A DNA stretch of 64,000 bases. It comes from Margaritifera margaritifera (Eukaryota; Mollusca; Bivalvia; Unionida; Margaritiferidae). How positions within the stretch are numbered: the stretch's first letter is position 1; each line of letters starts with the position of its first letter. Positions 38,863-47,421 of this stretch are shown one piece after another. The notes under the pieces were generated by a model that saw only the letters and a program-made list of their open reading frames with translations, searched no databases and had not been told where the DNA came from. Location of the stretch: contig JAQPZY010001665.1 in assembly GCA_029931535.1 (NCBI GenBank), positions 1,137,501-1,201,500 on the forward strand. The letters are read 5' to 3'. The translations under genes and the position numbers were made by a program.

Positions 38863-39014
38863 AATCCTTTATTATGCTTCATTGTAGGATAGGAAAATTC
38901 CAACCTCGGAATAAAACTTTTGCGTCAGGCACTCAGCAAGGCCTCGTGTCTGACGCAAAAATTCTGACCCTCGGCTGGATATTTCCTATCCTACACCGAT
39001 GCATATTAAGGATT
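38863..39014. repeat. Foldback hairpin, ~70-bp imperfect arms
   Basis: The 5' arm (AATCCTTTATTATGCTTC, then TGTAGGATAGGAAAAT, then TTTTGCGTCAGGCAC) is mirrored by the 3' arm (GTGTCTGACGCAAAAA, then ATTTCCTATCCTACA, then GCATATTAAGGATT). The loop is only about 14 bp. This is compatible with a MITE-like foldback element or a hairpin RNA; I cannot decide which. Confidence 0.7.
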
Positions 39015-39024
39015 ATATTAATTT

Positions 39025-39225
39025 CGCCCAGTAAACAATGACGTAATTGACATAACAATGACGTCAAGTTTTTTATTTACAAAATTATCCAGAAAGTATA
39101 ATGCATTTATCTAAAGAGCAAGCATGACGATGATGCGAAAGCGCTTGAAGTTCATAAAGGATGAACATACTACTGATATCCTGTTGTTGAGTTTACAAAT
39201 TTGTTTTTATAAATGAACATGCACA
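39025..39225. repeat. Inverted copy of the 36.66-36.92 kb segment
   Basis: Read on the minus strand this repeats, in order, the elements around 36660-36830 (for example ATTTTGTAAATAAA, TTGTTATGTCAATTACGTCA, GATATCAGT). Here the 20-bp unit is present once instead of six times. It lies directly left of the AC/AT microsatellite in which the Maverick inserted. Confidence 0.65.
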
Positions 39226-39227
39226 TG

Positions 39228-39228
<1 letters not shown>

Positions 39229-39309
<81 letters not shown>
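39229..39309. repeat. (AC)n-(AT)n microsatellite at the Maverick insertion site
   Basis: Dinucleotide tracts end directly at the Maverick terminus. The last six bases (39304-39309, TATATG) equal the six bases after the right terminus (57629-57634), the expected 6-bp target-site duplication. Confidence 0.9.
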
Positions 39310-39311
<2 letters not shown>

Positions 39312-39324
39312 TAGTAATGGGTGG

Positions 39325-39500
39325 GTAACTGGGGCAGTGGTGGCACTCTGGGGCAGTAACGGGAATTTAACATAGGTGGTGGCACTCTGGGGCAGTAACG
39401 GGAATTTAGCATAGGGGTGGCACTCTGGGGCAGTTGGGACACTTTGGGGTAGTTTGTTGGCACTCTGGGGCAGTGGGGGCACTCTGGGGCAGTGGGGGTC
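39325..39500. repeat. Subterminal GGCACTCTGGGGCAGT repeats
   Basis: At least six copies of the core CTCTGGGGCAG occur just inside the terminus, two of them within a ~50-bp unit that adds AACGGGAATTTA. The mirror set is at 57435-57610. Spacing varies. Such subterminal arrays could be binding sites for the integrase or terminal protein; this is inference. Confidence 0.75.
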
Positions 39501-39516
39501 AGAAGTATGGGGAGAA

Positions 39517-39558
<42 letters not shown>

Positions 39559-40239
39559 TACCATCCAACACGCCGTGTGTAGTGACGAATACAACGTCAT
39601 ATACCATCCAAACACTCCACACTATACCATCCAACACGCCGTGTTGGTGTGACTAATACAACGTCATCTACTATCCAAACACCCCACAATACACTATCCA
39701 ACACGCCGTGTGTAGCGACCAATACCGAGTAATCTATGCTATCCAAAACCCTACATATACTCTCGGGAACCGTCACGGACTTTAGCGTTGACTAGAAAAA
39801 ATCCGAAACATTAGATTATAATGACCTAAACTAAAAGTAACGCTAAAATTCCGAAATTGTACCAGACGTTAGCGGAGACTGAAAATAATCCGGAAAAAAA
39901 ATGGAAAAAAAATTGTCTGAGACTAAAAATAGTACTAAAATTTCGTAACTCATTTTAATTTTTTTTTTTTTATTTTTTTATTTTTTTAATCAAACACAAA
40001 CACACTCTATACAAAAACACTCCACAAAACCATTTTTAATTTTTTATTTTTTATTTTTAAATCAAACACAAACACACACACAACACCTTTTTTAATTTTA
40101 AATTTATTTTTTATCAAACACAAACACACCCTACATACAAAAGTTTTTATTTTTATTTTTTATCCAACACATACACCACGCCATCCATTTTTGGAGAAAA
40201 GTTTTTTATTTTTATTTTTAAATCAAACACAAACACACA

Positions 40240-40272
40240 TCACACATTCAGTTTGCTAATTTTACCTGCCAT
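40240..40272 (-). other. Outward promoter and micro-ORF in left TIR
   Basis: A TATA box (TATAAAG on the minus strand, 40337-40343) precedes an ATG (40270-40272) that opens M-A-G-K-I-S-K-L-N-V then stops. The right TIR holds the same arrangement. Differences between the two TIR copies in the first eight codons are all at third positions. A sequence AG|GTAAAA directly after the second codon could instead be a splice donor. Confidence 0.35.
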
Positions 40273-40373
40273 CTTCTTGAAGTGTTGTTGAGATCTTGAC
40301 GAGTCAACGAGAGTGACTACACTGGCCAACGCACCGCTTTATATGCTAGAAGCGCGGACGTGAAGGAAAACAT

Positions 40374-40796
40374 CCCTTTTTCCAAAACAAAAAACAAAAA
40401 AACAAAAACATGACACACACACACTACCCCAGGATCTGACGTTATCCCTAGGACGTCATTCTAGGCTTCGCGGATTTTACACTCCATCACACCTTACCCA
40501 AAAAAACACAGACCCAGGACGCGGACCTAAAAGAAACTACTTTTGATAAAAAAAACACAAACACACACCTTACATATAAATTTGTTGTTAAATTTTTTAT
40601 ACAAACACACTCATTACAAACACATACCCATGCCTTGGTTTTGTGTAACAGTGAGTGCGTGCGTGCATCCATTCTCTAAAACAAAATAGCACAAAAAGCA
40701 CTTACTTTTTTTTCCATTCTGGTGTATTCTCTTTTTTTTTTTTACCAAAATAATTCACCATGAACATCACATAACACTCCAAAAAAAGTTCATTGT
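40374..40796. other. Non-coding between left TIR and zinc-knuckle gene
   Basis: A/C-rich low-complexity sequence with no conserved ORF. It contains an inverted pair of TGACGT at 40437-40442 and ACGTCA at 40453-40458, around a CCTAGG centre. Confidence 0.5.
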
Positions 40797-41249
40797 TCAC
40801 TGTCTGTCTCTCTTGTTCTTGTTCTTGAATTTCTTCACAGGAATCAAGGGTTCTTCTTCTTCATTCTCATTGTCTTCCAACCATCTAACTTTCTTGCTTT
40901 TCTTGACGATATGTTCTTCTTCTTCTTCTAGGTTTGAAGATCCTTCGGCTTCCTCCCTCTCTGGTAGATTTTCTTTTTCTTGTTCTTTCTGAGGGCACTC
41001 CGAAGACCAATGTCCTTTTCCTTTACAATAATAACAAGTATCTTTCCCTTTATCTCTGTTTTGGTTTTGACGTTGTGGACATTCTGGAGCCCAATGTACT
41101 TTCTCTTGGCAGATATAACAAGTATCTTGACTTTTATCTCGAGAGGTAGAGGAGGAGGAGTAGTCCTTACTCTTACTGGTAGTATACTTTCGAAGGACGG
41201 TCTGCAAATCTCTCACCAAAAAAGCAATATGTCTTCTTGACTCTTCCAT
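40797..41249 (-). CDS. CCHC zinc-knuckle protein
   Basis: The product is 150 residues, the only leftward gene of the element. Two gag-type zinc knuckles are present, C-x2-C-x4-H-x4-C: C-Y-I-C-Q-E-K-V-H-W-A-P-E-C and C-Y-Y-C-K-G-K-G-H-W-S-S-E-C, at roughly residues 44-57 and 73-86. A Glu-rich acidic stretch and a basic C-tail follow. Zinc knuckles of this kind bind single-stranded nucleic acid in retroelement Gag proteins, so an RNA/DNA-binding or chaperone role is inferred. It is transcribed divergently from PolB, and the 108-bp spacer holds a palindromic TATA (41306-41315). A decayed copy at 3555-3983 shows that it is a stable gene of this family and not a chance capture. Confidence 0.85.
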   Translation of the reverse strand: MEESRRHIAFLVRDLQTVLRKYTTSKSKDYSSSSTSRDKSQDTCYICQEKVHWAPECPQRQNQNRDKGKDTCYYCKGKGHWSSECPQKEQEKENLPEREEAEGSSNLEEEEEHIVKKSKKVRWLEDNENEEEEPLIPVKKFKNKNKRDRQ

Positions 41250-41305
41250 CTTTACAGTTTGAAAGTTTAATCACAAAGACTGATTCTGAGGGTAAGAAGG
41301 TCTCT

Positions 41306-41315
41306 CTATATATAG
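41306..41315. promoter_or_regulatory. Palindromic TATA shared by divergent genes
   Basis: CTATATATAG is a perfect palindrome placed 47 bp before the PolB ATG (41358) and about 60 bp before the zinc-knuckle ATG (41249). No other TATA lies in the spacer. The decayed copy has a similar TATATAT at ~4031-4045 in its spacer. Confidence 0.6.
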
Positions 41316-41357
41316 TCTCCTGTGTGAAACTGAATCAGTTTCAAATCAAACTTCAAG

Positions 41358-42190
41358 ATGAAAGGATCACGCCCAATCTATGAGAAAACAGAAGAAGAAA
41401 CAAAGAGGCCACGGCGACAAAGACATGCCGTGCCGCCTGAAACACCACTGGCTGAACTGCTAGCTCAAGTCCATGCTAGTGACTTCGAAGATGAGATGAG
41501 TGAACCTGAAACCCAAAAAAACCCAACCCAAAGAATCCACTACCACCACCACCAGAACCCCTGACCAAAAAAAGACCTACTACCGTGGCTCCTGAAAATT
41601 ACTATCGCATTCGAGAGACGCAAAAAATAACCTCTCGAAAATTTAAAACCACAGCCTACAATCACACGGTTCACTTCAAAGACTTCAAGTCCGAAGTACC
41701 TCCCGAGAAAGCAGCGGGGTTCATTAGCGATTTGTGGGGTTCTTTGTTACAGAACTTGAAACGACAATGCGCAGCCAAAGAAGACGATCGATTGAAACTG
41801 GCCATCCATCACGACAATTTGAAGTCCCCTGTTTGGATCGAGTTCTGCACCCCGGCAGAATTAACACCAGACAAAGTCATGTCCAAAATCGAACACGTTC
41901 AACAATCTAACGACAAGTTTACCATCACCGATGGAAAGGCTACACTTTACATGACTCACGTTGCTCCTCCTCGAGGGAGCGGACGAAGTAGGAAAGCGTT
42001 ACTGGTGGACGATCTTCGCACTACCAAATTCAGTGTCGTCCAAATTGACAATACCCAAGACCAGATGTGCTTGGCTCGAGCCATCGTAGTGGGGCGAACG
42101 TATGCCAACAAGAACGAGAGCAAAGAATGGAAAAGAGCCTGGAATAACATTCGAAAGTCGAACAGAGTCCAACAACGAAAAGAAGCATAA
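41358..42190 (+). pseudogene. PolB: PolB, N-terminal part (frameshift, then TAA)
   Basis: This is the N-terminal extension of the element's DNA polymerase B. ATG at 41358 opens 68 codons. The frame then shifts in or near an A7 run (about 41514-41520) into the frame that runs through a proline-rich linker to 42190. That second frame holds the conserved I-D-N-T-Q-D-Q-M-C-L-A-R-A-I-V-V-G region (about 42049-42095), typical of Maverick PolB N-termini. It ends at an in-frame TAA (42188-42190). The same frame continues directly downstream, so the stop interrupts one gene rather than ending it. Confidence 0.85.
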
Positions 42191-44185
42191 CTCCTGTTGC
42201 AACAAGCAGGCATCCCTAAAGAGACCGTGTGTGGTATTTCTCAAATGCAACAACTTCAAGACGTCTTGGCTCCTCACTACACTTTGAAAGTTCACCCTCA
42301 AGAAGTGCGCGGAGATATGCTGTTTCGAGGCCCAAATTTCCCCGAAGGAAAATACATTCACGTGTATTACCACCAAGAACATTTTGATGCCATCACCACT
42401 ATCACAGGATTTCTGGGACACTCTTACTACTGCGAGAAATGCGACCAAGGAGTTAACAATCGGGAGCGACACCTTCATTGCGGTCAGAGATGTCGGGGCT
42501 GTTTAGCGGACAAACCATTGCTTCCTGAACAACACCACGTCCATTGTGAGACGTTTCGACGCACTTTTGTCAGTCCCTCTTGTTACCAACAGCATCGCAA
42601 GACACAAGATCACCAACAAAAATGTGCTTGCGACTTATTGAAATTGTGCTCCACGTGTTTACAGTTGATTCGTACCAACGAACCCAAGAGACACGTTTGT
42701 ACCGGAAAAAAAAGATGTAACATTTGTCAGCAGATGGTGAACTTTGATCATCAATGTTTTATTCAAAAGTACGACAAGACAGAGAAGAAAGAATTAAAGA
42801 AGAACAAGAACCAAGTGGATTTCATCTTTTTTGATTTTGAATGCATGCAAGAAACAGGCATTCACATTCCCAATTTCTGCGTGGCTCATCGGGCTTGTGA
42901 GAAGTGCATTCAAGAAACGATCCATTTTCACTGTCCTCATTGTAGTCGGATTCCAGGAGGACGTGAAAAAATCTTTCGTGGTCCTAACACTTTACCCCAG
43001 TTTGCTGAATGGATTTTAGACCCCACCGACGACACTTGGAGCGAAGAGGACATTCAACGTTACGGAGACTGTCATCGCTATGCTACCGTCATAGCTCACA
43101 ATTTCTTGGGATACGATGGACAGTTTTTGTTAAGATATTATTCGCAACAAGGTACCGAACGCCCTGAAGTCACCATGAACGGAAACAAGCTCATCTACAT
43201 GAAAGTGGGTCAAGTCAAATTCAAAGATTCCATGAGTTATTTGGCTATGCCTTTGATTCGAATGCCTAAAACATTTGGCATGACAGAAATGGCCAAAGGC
43301 TATTTTCCTCACTTCTTCAACACGGAAGCTAATCAACATTCCTTCCTACCTCATTTACCTGACCTCCATTATTACGACCCCGACGGAATGCGCTCCGAAC
43401 AGCGAGAAGCCTTTCGCGCTTGGTACCGCGCTCACCAGTCAGAACCGTTTGACTTCCAAGAGGAAATGCTCAAGTACTGTCGATCCGATGTGGACATTTT
43501 ACGGCGTTGCTGTGGAAAGTTTCGAGAGTTATTTCTAAATCACGGAGACATCGATCCTTTGAAAAAAGCAGCCACTCTACCTAAAGCCTGTTCCTTAGTG
43601 TACACCCAAAATTTCATGCCCAAGAACGAAGTAGCCATCATCGGCTCCAACACGTCTCTCTTTGCCAGTCGTCAATACTCGGCCAAAGCTTTGCGTTGGT
43701 TCCATTACTTGTGCCACAAAGAAGACAAATGGATACAACATGCCAGAAACGGAGGAGGAGAAAAGAAGATTGGATCTTATTCCGTGGATGGTTGGGATTT
43801 AGAAAACCCGCACACGGTGTACGGATTTCAGGGTTGCTTGTTTCACGGATGCCCTACCTGTTTTCCTAAACAAAACCTGAAAAGTCCTTATTCAGACTCT
43901 ACCATGGAACAGTTGTACGAACGCACTTACCAACGACGATTCCACTTAGAAAGTCAAGGATACCAAGTGGTAGAAATGTGGGAGCACGAGTACGATCGCC
44001 GTTTGAAAACCGATCCTGAATTTAAGAGCATCACCGATAGTTACGACGTGACCACCATCGAATCTTTGGATCCGCGCCACAGTTTATTTGGAGGACGAAC
44101 CAATGCCACTCGCTTGCTGTACGACGTAGACGAATCCAAAGGAGAAGAAATCAAGTACATCGACGTGTGTTCTTTGTATCCTTAG
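42191..44185 (+). pseudogene. PolB: PolB, zinc-binding and 3'-5' exonuclease part (ends in TAG)
   Basis: Same frame as the preceding fragment. Downstream of H-V-Y-Y-H-Q-E-H-F-D a Cys/His-rich region (42430-42770) provides several Cx2C pairs likely to bind zinc. The proofreading exonuclease follows: Exo I D-F-E (D at 42833, E at 42839), Exo II N-F-L-G-Y-D (43100-43117) and Exo III Y-C-R-S-D (43474-43488). Palm motif A, D-V-C-S-L-Y-P, lies at about 44162-44182, and the very next codon is TAG (44183-44185). There is no ATG near the 5' end of this segment, as expected for an internal part. Confidence 0.92.
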
Positions 44186-45514
44186 GTGTGTAAACATGCT
44201 CGTTTTCCAACCGGACACCCAGAAATCTTGACAGAACACATTGACGTGGAACACATTCGTCAATACGAAGGATTGATCAAATGTAAGGTCTTACCCCCGA
44301 CCCACTTGTACCATCCTATCTTACCTCATCATTGCCAAGGAAAACTGATGTTTCCTTTATGCCGTACGTGTGCCGAAACATGCAACCAAGATCACCCCTG
44401 TCACCACACGGAGGAAGAACGCGCTTTGACAGGAACGTGGGTCAGTGCCGAATTGTTTCGGGCTCTGGATCGTGGATACCGTTTGTTGAAAGTGTACGAA
44501 ATCTGGCACTTTCCAACCACCGCACAATACCAAAAGGACGACGCCACGAATCATCCAGGCATTTTCTCGGGGTACGTCAACCAATTTTTAAAACTGAAAC
44601 AAGAAGTCAGCGGCTATCCCTCGTGGTGTCAGACTCCCGAAGACCAAGTTCGATTCAAAGAAGAGTACCGTGACATCGAAGGCATCACTTTGGAAGACGC
44701 GGAAAAGAACGAAGGAAAAAGATCGTTTGCCAAAGTCATGCTCAATTGCTTGTGGGGAAAAATGGCCCAACGACCCATCTTAACCAAGACGGAATACTTG
44801 ACCGATCCTTATAAGTACTTTCAACTGGTGGACAACAAAAGTGTACTAGTCAAATACGTCGAAATCGTCCGTGATGATTTGATCTTAGTCAATTTCGAAG
44901 AAGAACCTAAGTTTGTAAAACCTGACAAGTTTAGCAACGTAGTCATTGCAGCTTACGTGACAGCCCATGCTCGTTTGAAGTTGTACGACGAAGCTTTAGA
45001 AGTCTTGGGAGATCGTGTCCTGTACTTTGACACCGACAGTTGTATGTACATCCATCGACCCGGTTGGCCACACCCTACCATCCAAGGAGATCGTTTAGGA
45101 GCCTGGACAGACGAGCACACTCAAGATACCATCCTGAGTTTTGCCAGCGGTGGCCCTAAAAATTACGGCTACCGATACCGAGACCCACAAGGACAACTTC
45201 ACACCGAATGCAAAGTCAAAGGATTAACCCTCAACCAAGTGGTCAATTTTGAGGTTTTGAAAAATGCTTTGCTGTCTGGACAAGTGGAAGACTTTCGAGT
45301 GCACACGTTAGAACCTCACAAGATCGTACGGTTACCTAATCAAAAAATCGTCACTCGCCCTTTACAAAAAGTGTACCAAATCGTGTACCAGAAACGAGTG
45401 AGACTTCCAGACCACACCACTTTGCCTTACGGACACGCCGATCTTCAGTATAAAAAAGGACCCCTTGAACAGAAAGACAACACCAAGATTGACGATGACT
45501 TCAACACCGTGTGA
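44186..45514 (+). pseudogene. PolB: PolB, palm/thumb part with motifs B and C
   Basis: It continues the same frame directly after the TAG. Motif B K-V-M-L-N-C-L-W-G-K is near 44733-44762, and motif C Y-F-D-T-D-S is at 45023-45040 with both catalytic Asp codons intact (45029 and 45035). A C-terminal V-K-G-L-T-L-N block follows. Together the three fragments span about 1,385 codons, a normal size for Maverick PolB. The C-terminus overlaps the start of the first BIR gene, and that gene's TATA box (45449) lies inside this coding sequence. Confidence 0.92.
45449..45457 (+). promoter_or_regulatory. TATA box of first BIR gene
   Basis: TATAAAAAAGGACCCC starts 46 bp before the ATG at 45495. Nearly the same string, TATAAAAAAGGGACCCC, recurs at 45846 before the second BIR gene. 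Confidence 0.65.
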
Positions 45515-45887
45515 TGAACCCACTGCTACAGACCTCAAGTTGAAAGAATACAAATTTCCCGTGGTCTTGCCTGACTATTGTGATTGTGCCAGTCGCTTGA
45601 ACAAATTAAAAAAATGGCCTAAATGGAATGGATTACCTACTTCCAAGTCTTTAGCCAGAGCAGGATTTGTCTACTTTGGACAGGGAAACAAAATGCAATG
45701 TTTCAGTTGTGGTGTAACCATTCGCATGGACCCTAAAAATTCAGCTATCCTGGAACATGTCAGATGGTCTCCAAACTGTGCTTACATTTCTTTGGCGTTT
45801 CCACCGATTACATTACAGTACTTTGCGGATGGTACAGTCGACAGGTATAAAAAAGGGACCCCTTCCAAGCCTAACTATTCATTCTGA
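45495..45887 (+). CDS. BIR-domain (IAP-like) protein 1
   Basis: 130 residues from the ATG at 45495, chosen because no upstream ATG exists and a TATA box sits 46 bp before it. One BIR fold: R34 in the S-R-L-x-x-L-K-K-W-P start, then L-A-R-A-G-F-V-Y-F-G, then zinc ligands C69, C72, H88 and C95 (C-x2-C-x15-H-x6-C). BIR domains are found in inhibitors of apoptosis, where they bind caspases or IAP-binding peptides. The position after C72 lacks the Trp/Glu pair typical of a peptide groove (it reads I-R-M-D-P), so peptide binding is doubtful. There is no RING or second BIR. It lies between PolB and a second BIR gene, probably by local duplication. Confidence 0.85.
   Translation: MTSTPCDEPTATDLKLKEYKFPVVLPDYCDCASRLNKLKKWPKWNGLPTSKSLARAGFVYFGQGNKMQCFSCGVTIRMDPKNSAILEHVRWSPNCAYISLAFPPITLQYFADGTVDRYKKGTPSKPNYSF
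45846..45854 (+). promoter_or_regulatory. TATA box of second BIR gene
   Basis: TATAAAAAAGGGACCCC lies inside the 3' end of the first BIR gene, 75 bp before the ATG at 45921. Confidence 0.6.
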
Positions 45888-45920
45888 ATTTCAACGTTGA
45901 CCGAGCAAGAAGAAAAAAAG

Positions 45921-46520
45921 ATGAGTAATTTTGTCATCCTCCCACCAAAGATGAATAAGAATACTCATGCCACCCACCCACCAAGGGAGAAATCTAGTGT
46001 GAACTCCAAGTGCCATCACGACTTGGAGTGCGAGGCAGTGCCATGCGAGGAGACGGATTCCGTACGCTTTGGCATCAGCGATTCACACGATGAGACGGAT
46101 TCCGTACGCTTGGACACCGATGATGCTGGGCGTGTGCCTCACCGTCCCTCTAACGATGCAGGACGACCTTTACTCTTTATTAAACGTACACATGAATGTC
46201 ATACCTACAGGAGTAAAGAATTGACGATACCTGTGGCTTTGCCTGGTTATTCCAAGTTTGAAAAGCGACTCCAGACGTTCCAAGACAAGTGGCCTAAATA
46301 TTTTAAAGGGCCTACTACCAAAGATTTAGCCAGAGCTGGATTTATCTACTTGGGAGAAGGAGATAAAGTTCAGTGTTTCAGTTGCGGTGTGAAACTTCAC
46401 CAATGGGAGCCTAGCGACTCAGCTTACTCGGAACATTCTAGATGGTCTCCGCACTGTCAGTACTTGCCTTTAGTGGGTGAAGAGTTCACTGCGTACGATG
46501 AGCCAGATGAAAAGAAGTAA
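45921..46520 (+). CDS. BIR-domain (IAP-like) protein 2
   Basis: 199 residues from ATG 45921. The N-terminal ~100 residues are low in structure and contain a duplicated acidic E-T-D-S-V-R motif (around residues 44-64). The BIR follows: K-R-L-Q-T-F-x-x-K-W-P, L-A-R-A-G-F-I-Y-L-G, with zinc ligands C152, C155, H172 and C179. Unlike BIR 1 it keeps L-H-Q-W-E after the second Cys, resembling the peptide-binding groove of type II BIRs, so it could bind IAP-binding motifs of caspases or their antagonists. That is inference from family knowledge. The stop overlaps potential upstream starts of the next gene. Confidence 0.88.
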   Translation: MSNFVILPPKMNKNTHATHPPREKSSVNSKCHHDLECEAVPCEETDSVRFGISDSHDETDSVRLDTDDAGRVPHRPSNDAGRPLLFIKRTHECHTYRSKELTIPVALPGYSKFEKRLQTFQDKWPKYFKGPTTKDLARAGFIYLGEGDKVQCFSCGVKLHQWEPSDSAYSEHSRWSPHCQYLPLVGEEFTAYDEPDEKK

Positions 46521-46524
46521 CAAC

Positions 46525-46911
46525 ATGTCGGATGATACTTTACAATGGTACATTCGTGGTTTACCTTTGGAGTTGCGAGTACACATTTACCAGTATTTTG
46601 TCAATCCTAGTTTAGAAGACCGCATTCGTAGTTTGCCTTTGAAGTTGCGAGAACGCATTTACGGAGAGTTGGTCCAGATCCAAGTGAAACGCAAACTCAA
46701 AGTCATTCCTCGATCTGTAAACTATGCTTACTTCAAAAGTATGAGAAGACTGATTCTGGGAAACTTCTATCGCATACACCTTGGAGAAGACTATCACAAA
46801 AGATACCAACCTTGGGAACCTGGATATAAAAACCCACCACCAAAGATACCCACCTTAGCAATCTCACCCCATAAAGTCTCACCATGTCAGGACTGTGGTC
46901 TTCACTCGTGA
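46525..46911 (+). CDS. F-box-like protein with internal repeat
   Basis: 128 residues from ATG 46525; in-frame ATGs at 46498 and 46507 overlap the previous gene and are possible alternatives. Two tandem motifs of F-box type are visible: G-L-P-L-E-L-R-V-H-I-Y-Q-Y-F and S-L-P-L-K-L-R-E-R-I-Y-G-E-L, about 27 residues apart. F-box helices recruit Skp1/Cullin ubiquitin ligases. The match is to the short LP-x-E-L-x-x-x-I-Y core only, so the call is tentative. The C-terminal half is basic, then Pro-rich. In the decayed element the gene exists as two tandem units (5335-6030), each with one motif. Confidence 0.45.
   Translation: MSDDTLQWYIRGLPLELRVHIYQYFVNPSLEDRIRSLPLKLRERIYGELVQIQVKRKLKVIPRSVNYAYFKSMRRLILGNFYRIHLGEDYHKRYQPWEPGYKNPPPKIPTLAISPHKVSPCQDCGLHS
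46825..46832 (+). promoter_or_regulatory. TATA box within F-box-like gene
   Basis: TATAAAAA, 59 bp before the ATG at 46884. Confidence 0.5.
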
Positions 46912-47246
46912 AACCTATTCCGTGGAAGGAAGTCAACGATCGTGTTCAGACCTTAGAGGATTATAAAGACTTGATACAAGAACTGTTTCCATTAAATTTT
47001 GGACGCTATGTGGTGTGTGTCTTAGCGACTGCCTTTCTTGGATTTCGTTTTCCAGGACATTCGTTGTGGAGTATTTTTGAGGAACAGTGTTTGTCTTGGA
47101 TTATTTTGGAGGACCCGTGGTTGTTTTGGACTATTTTGATGAACCATCAAAAACATGACCATTCATGCTTTATCGGTACACGAAAGACAAATTGTACTCA
47201 AAGTGTTGAAAGTGGTGATGAAGACAAGTGGGGTACCTCCGTGTGA
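46884..47246 (+). CDS. Unknown Maverick protein with I-P-W motif
   Basis: 120 residues. ATG 46884 has a good context (CACCATG) and overlaps the F-box-like gene by 28 bp. It begins M-S-G-L-W-S-S-L-V-K-P-I-P-W-K-E-V, and homologous codons are readable in the decayed element (near 5573 and 6015), which supports real coding. Residues about 41-58 are hydrophobic and could be a membrane segment. The last third, past about 47150, is compositionally odd, so the true end may differ. No family is recognised. Confidence 0.5.
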   Translation: MSGLWSSLVKPIPWKEVNDRVQTLEDYKDLIQELFPLNFGRYVVCVLATAFLGFRFPGHSLWSIFEEQCLSWIILEDPWLFWTILMNHQKHDHSCFIGTRKTNCTQSVESGDEDKWGTSV

Positions 47247-47421
47247 AGAAGACATTAGTCAATCTTTATCTACCCTTCATACGTTTCAAGAAGTGTGTAT
47301 TGCTAGTGAGTTACACCAACAACTTTACAATTGGAAAGATGTACGTGACTGGAGAAAAATTGGTTTCAATGTTTGGCTACAAGAAGTGGCCCAATTTGCC
47401 AAAGATCTGGCACATCACTAA
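47155..47421 (+). CDS. Small unknown ORF, possibly helical
   Basis: 88 residues from ATG 47155, overlapping the end of the previous ORF and the start of the next. The sequence is amphipathic (L-H-x-F-Q-E-V-C-I-A-S-E-L-H-Q-Q-L-Y-N-W), which looks like protein rather than noise. I cannot exclude that it and one neighbour are parts of a single frameshifted gene. Confidence 0.35.
   Translation: MTIHALSVHERQIVLKVLKVVMKTSGVPPCEEDISQSLSTLHTFQEVCIASELHQQLYNWKDVRDWRKIGFNVWLQEVAQFAKDLAHH

Larger units (their letters stand above)
39310..40373. repeat. Left terminal inverted repeat
   Basis: This is the reverse complement of ~56394-57628 with scattered differences. It contains subterminal GC-richer units (ACTCTGGGGCAGT, several copies in 39325-39500), an (AC)n tract (39521-39556), AT-rich low complexity (39950-40240) and a conserved promoter-like inner end. 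Relative to the right TIR it lacks about 175 bp near 39762, a segment that is present in the decayed copy 1 (2600-2790) and so is ancestral. Confidence 0.92.

Noticed and set aside
39170..39637. Minus-strand frames with long V-C and Y-I runs and PRVPP repeats (also 57313-57705 on the plus strand)
   Set aside because: They are translations of AC/AT microsatellites and the subterminal TIR repeats, mirrored at both ends.
42197..42199. Independent start of a polymerase gene at 42197
   Set aside because: The codon there is TTG and the frame continues upstream past a single TAA with conserved PolB sequence, so it is one interrupted gene.
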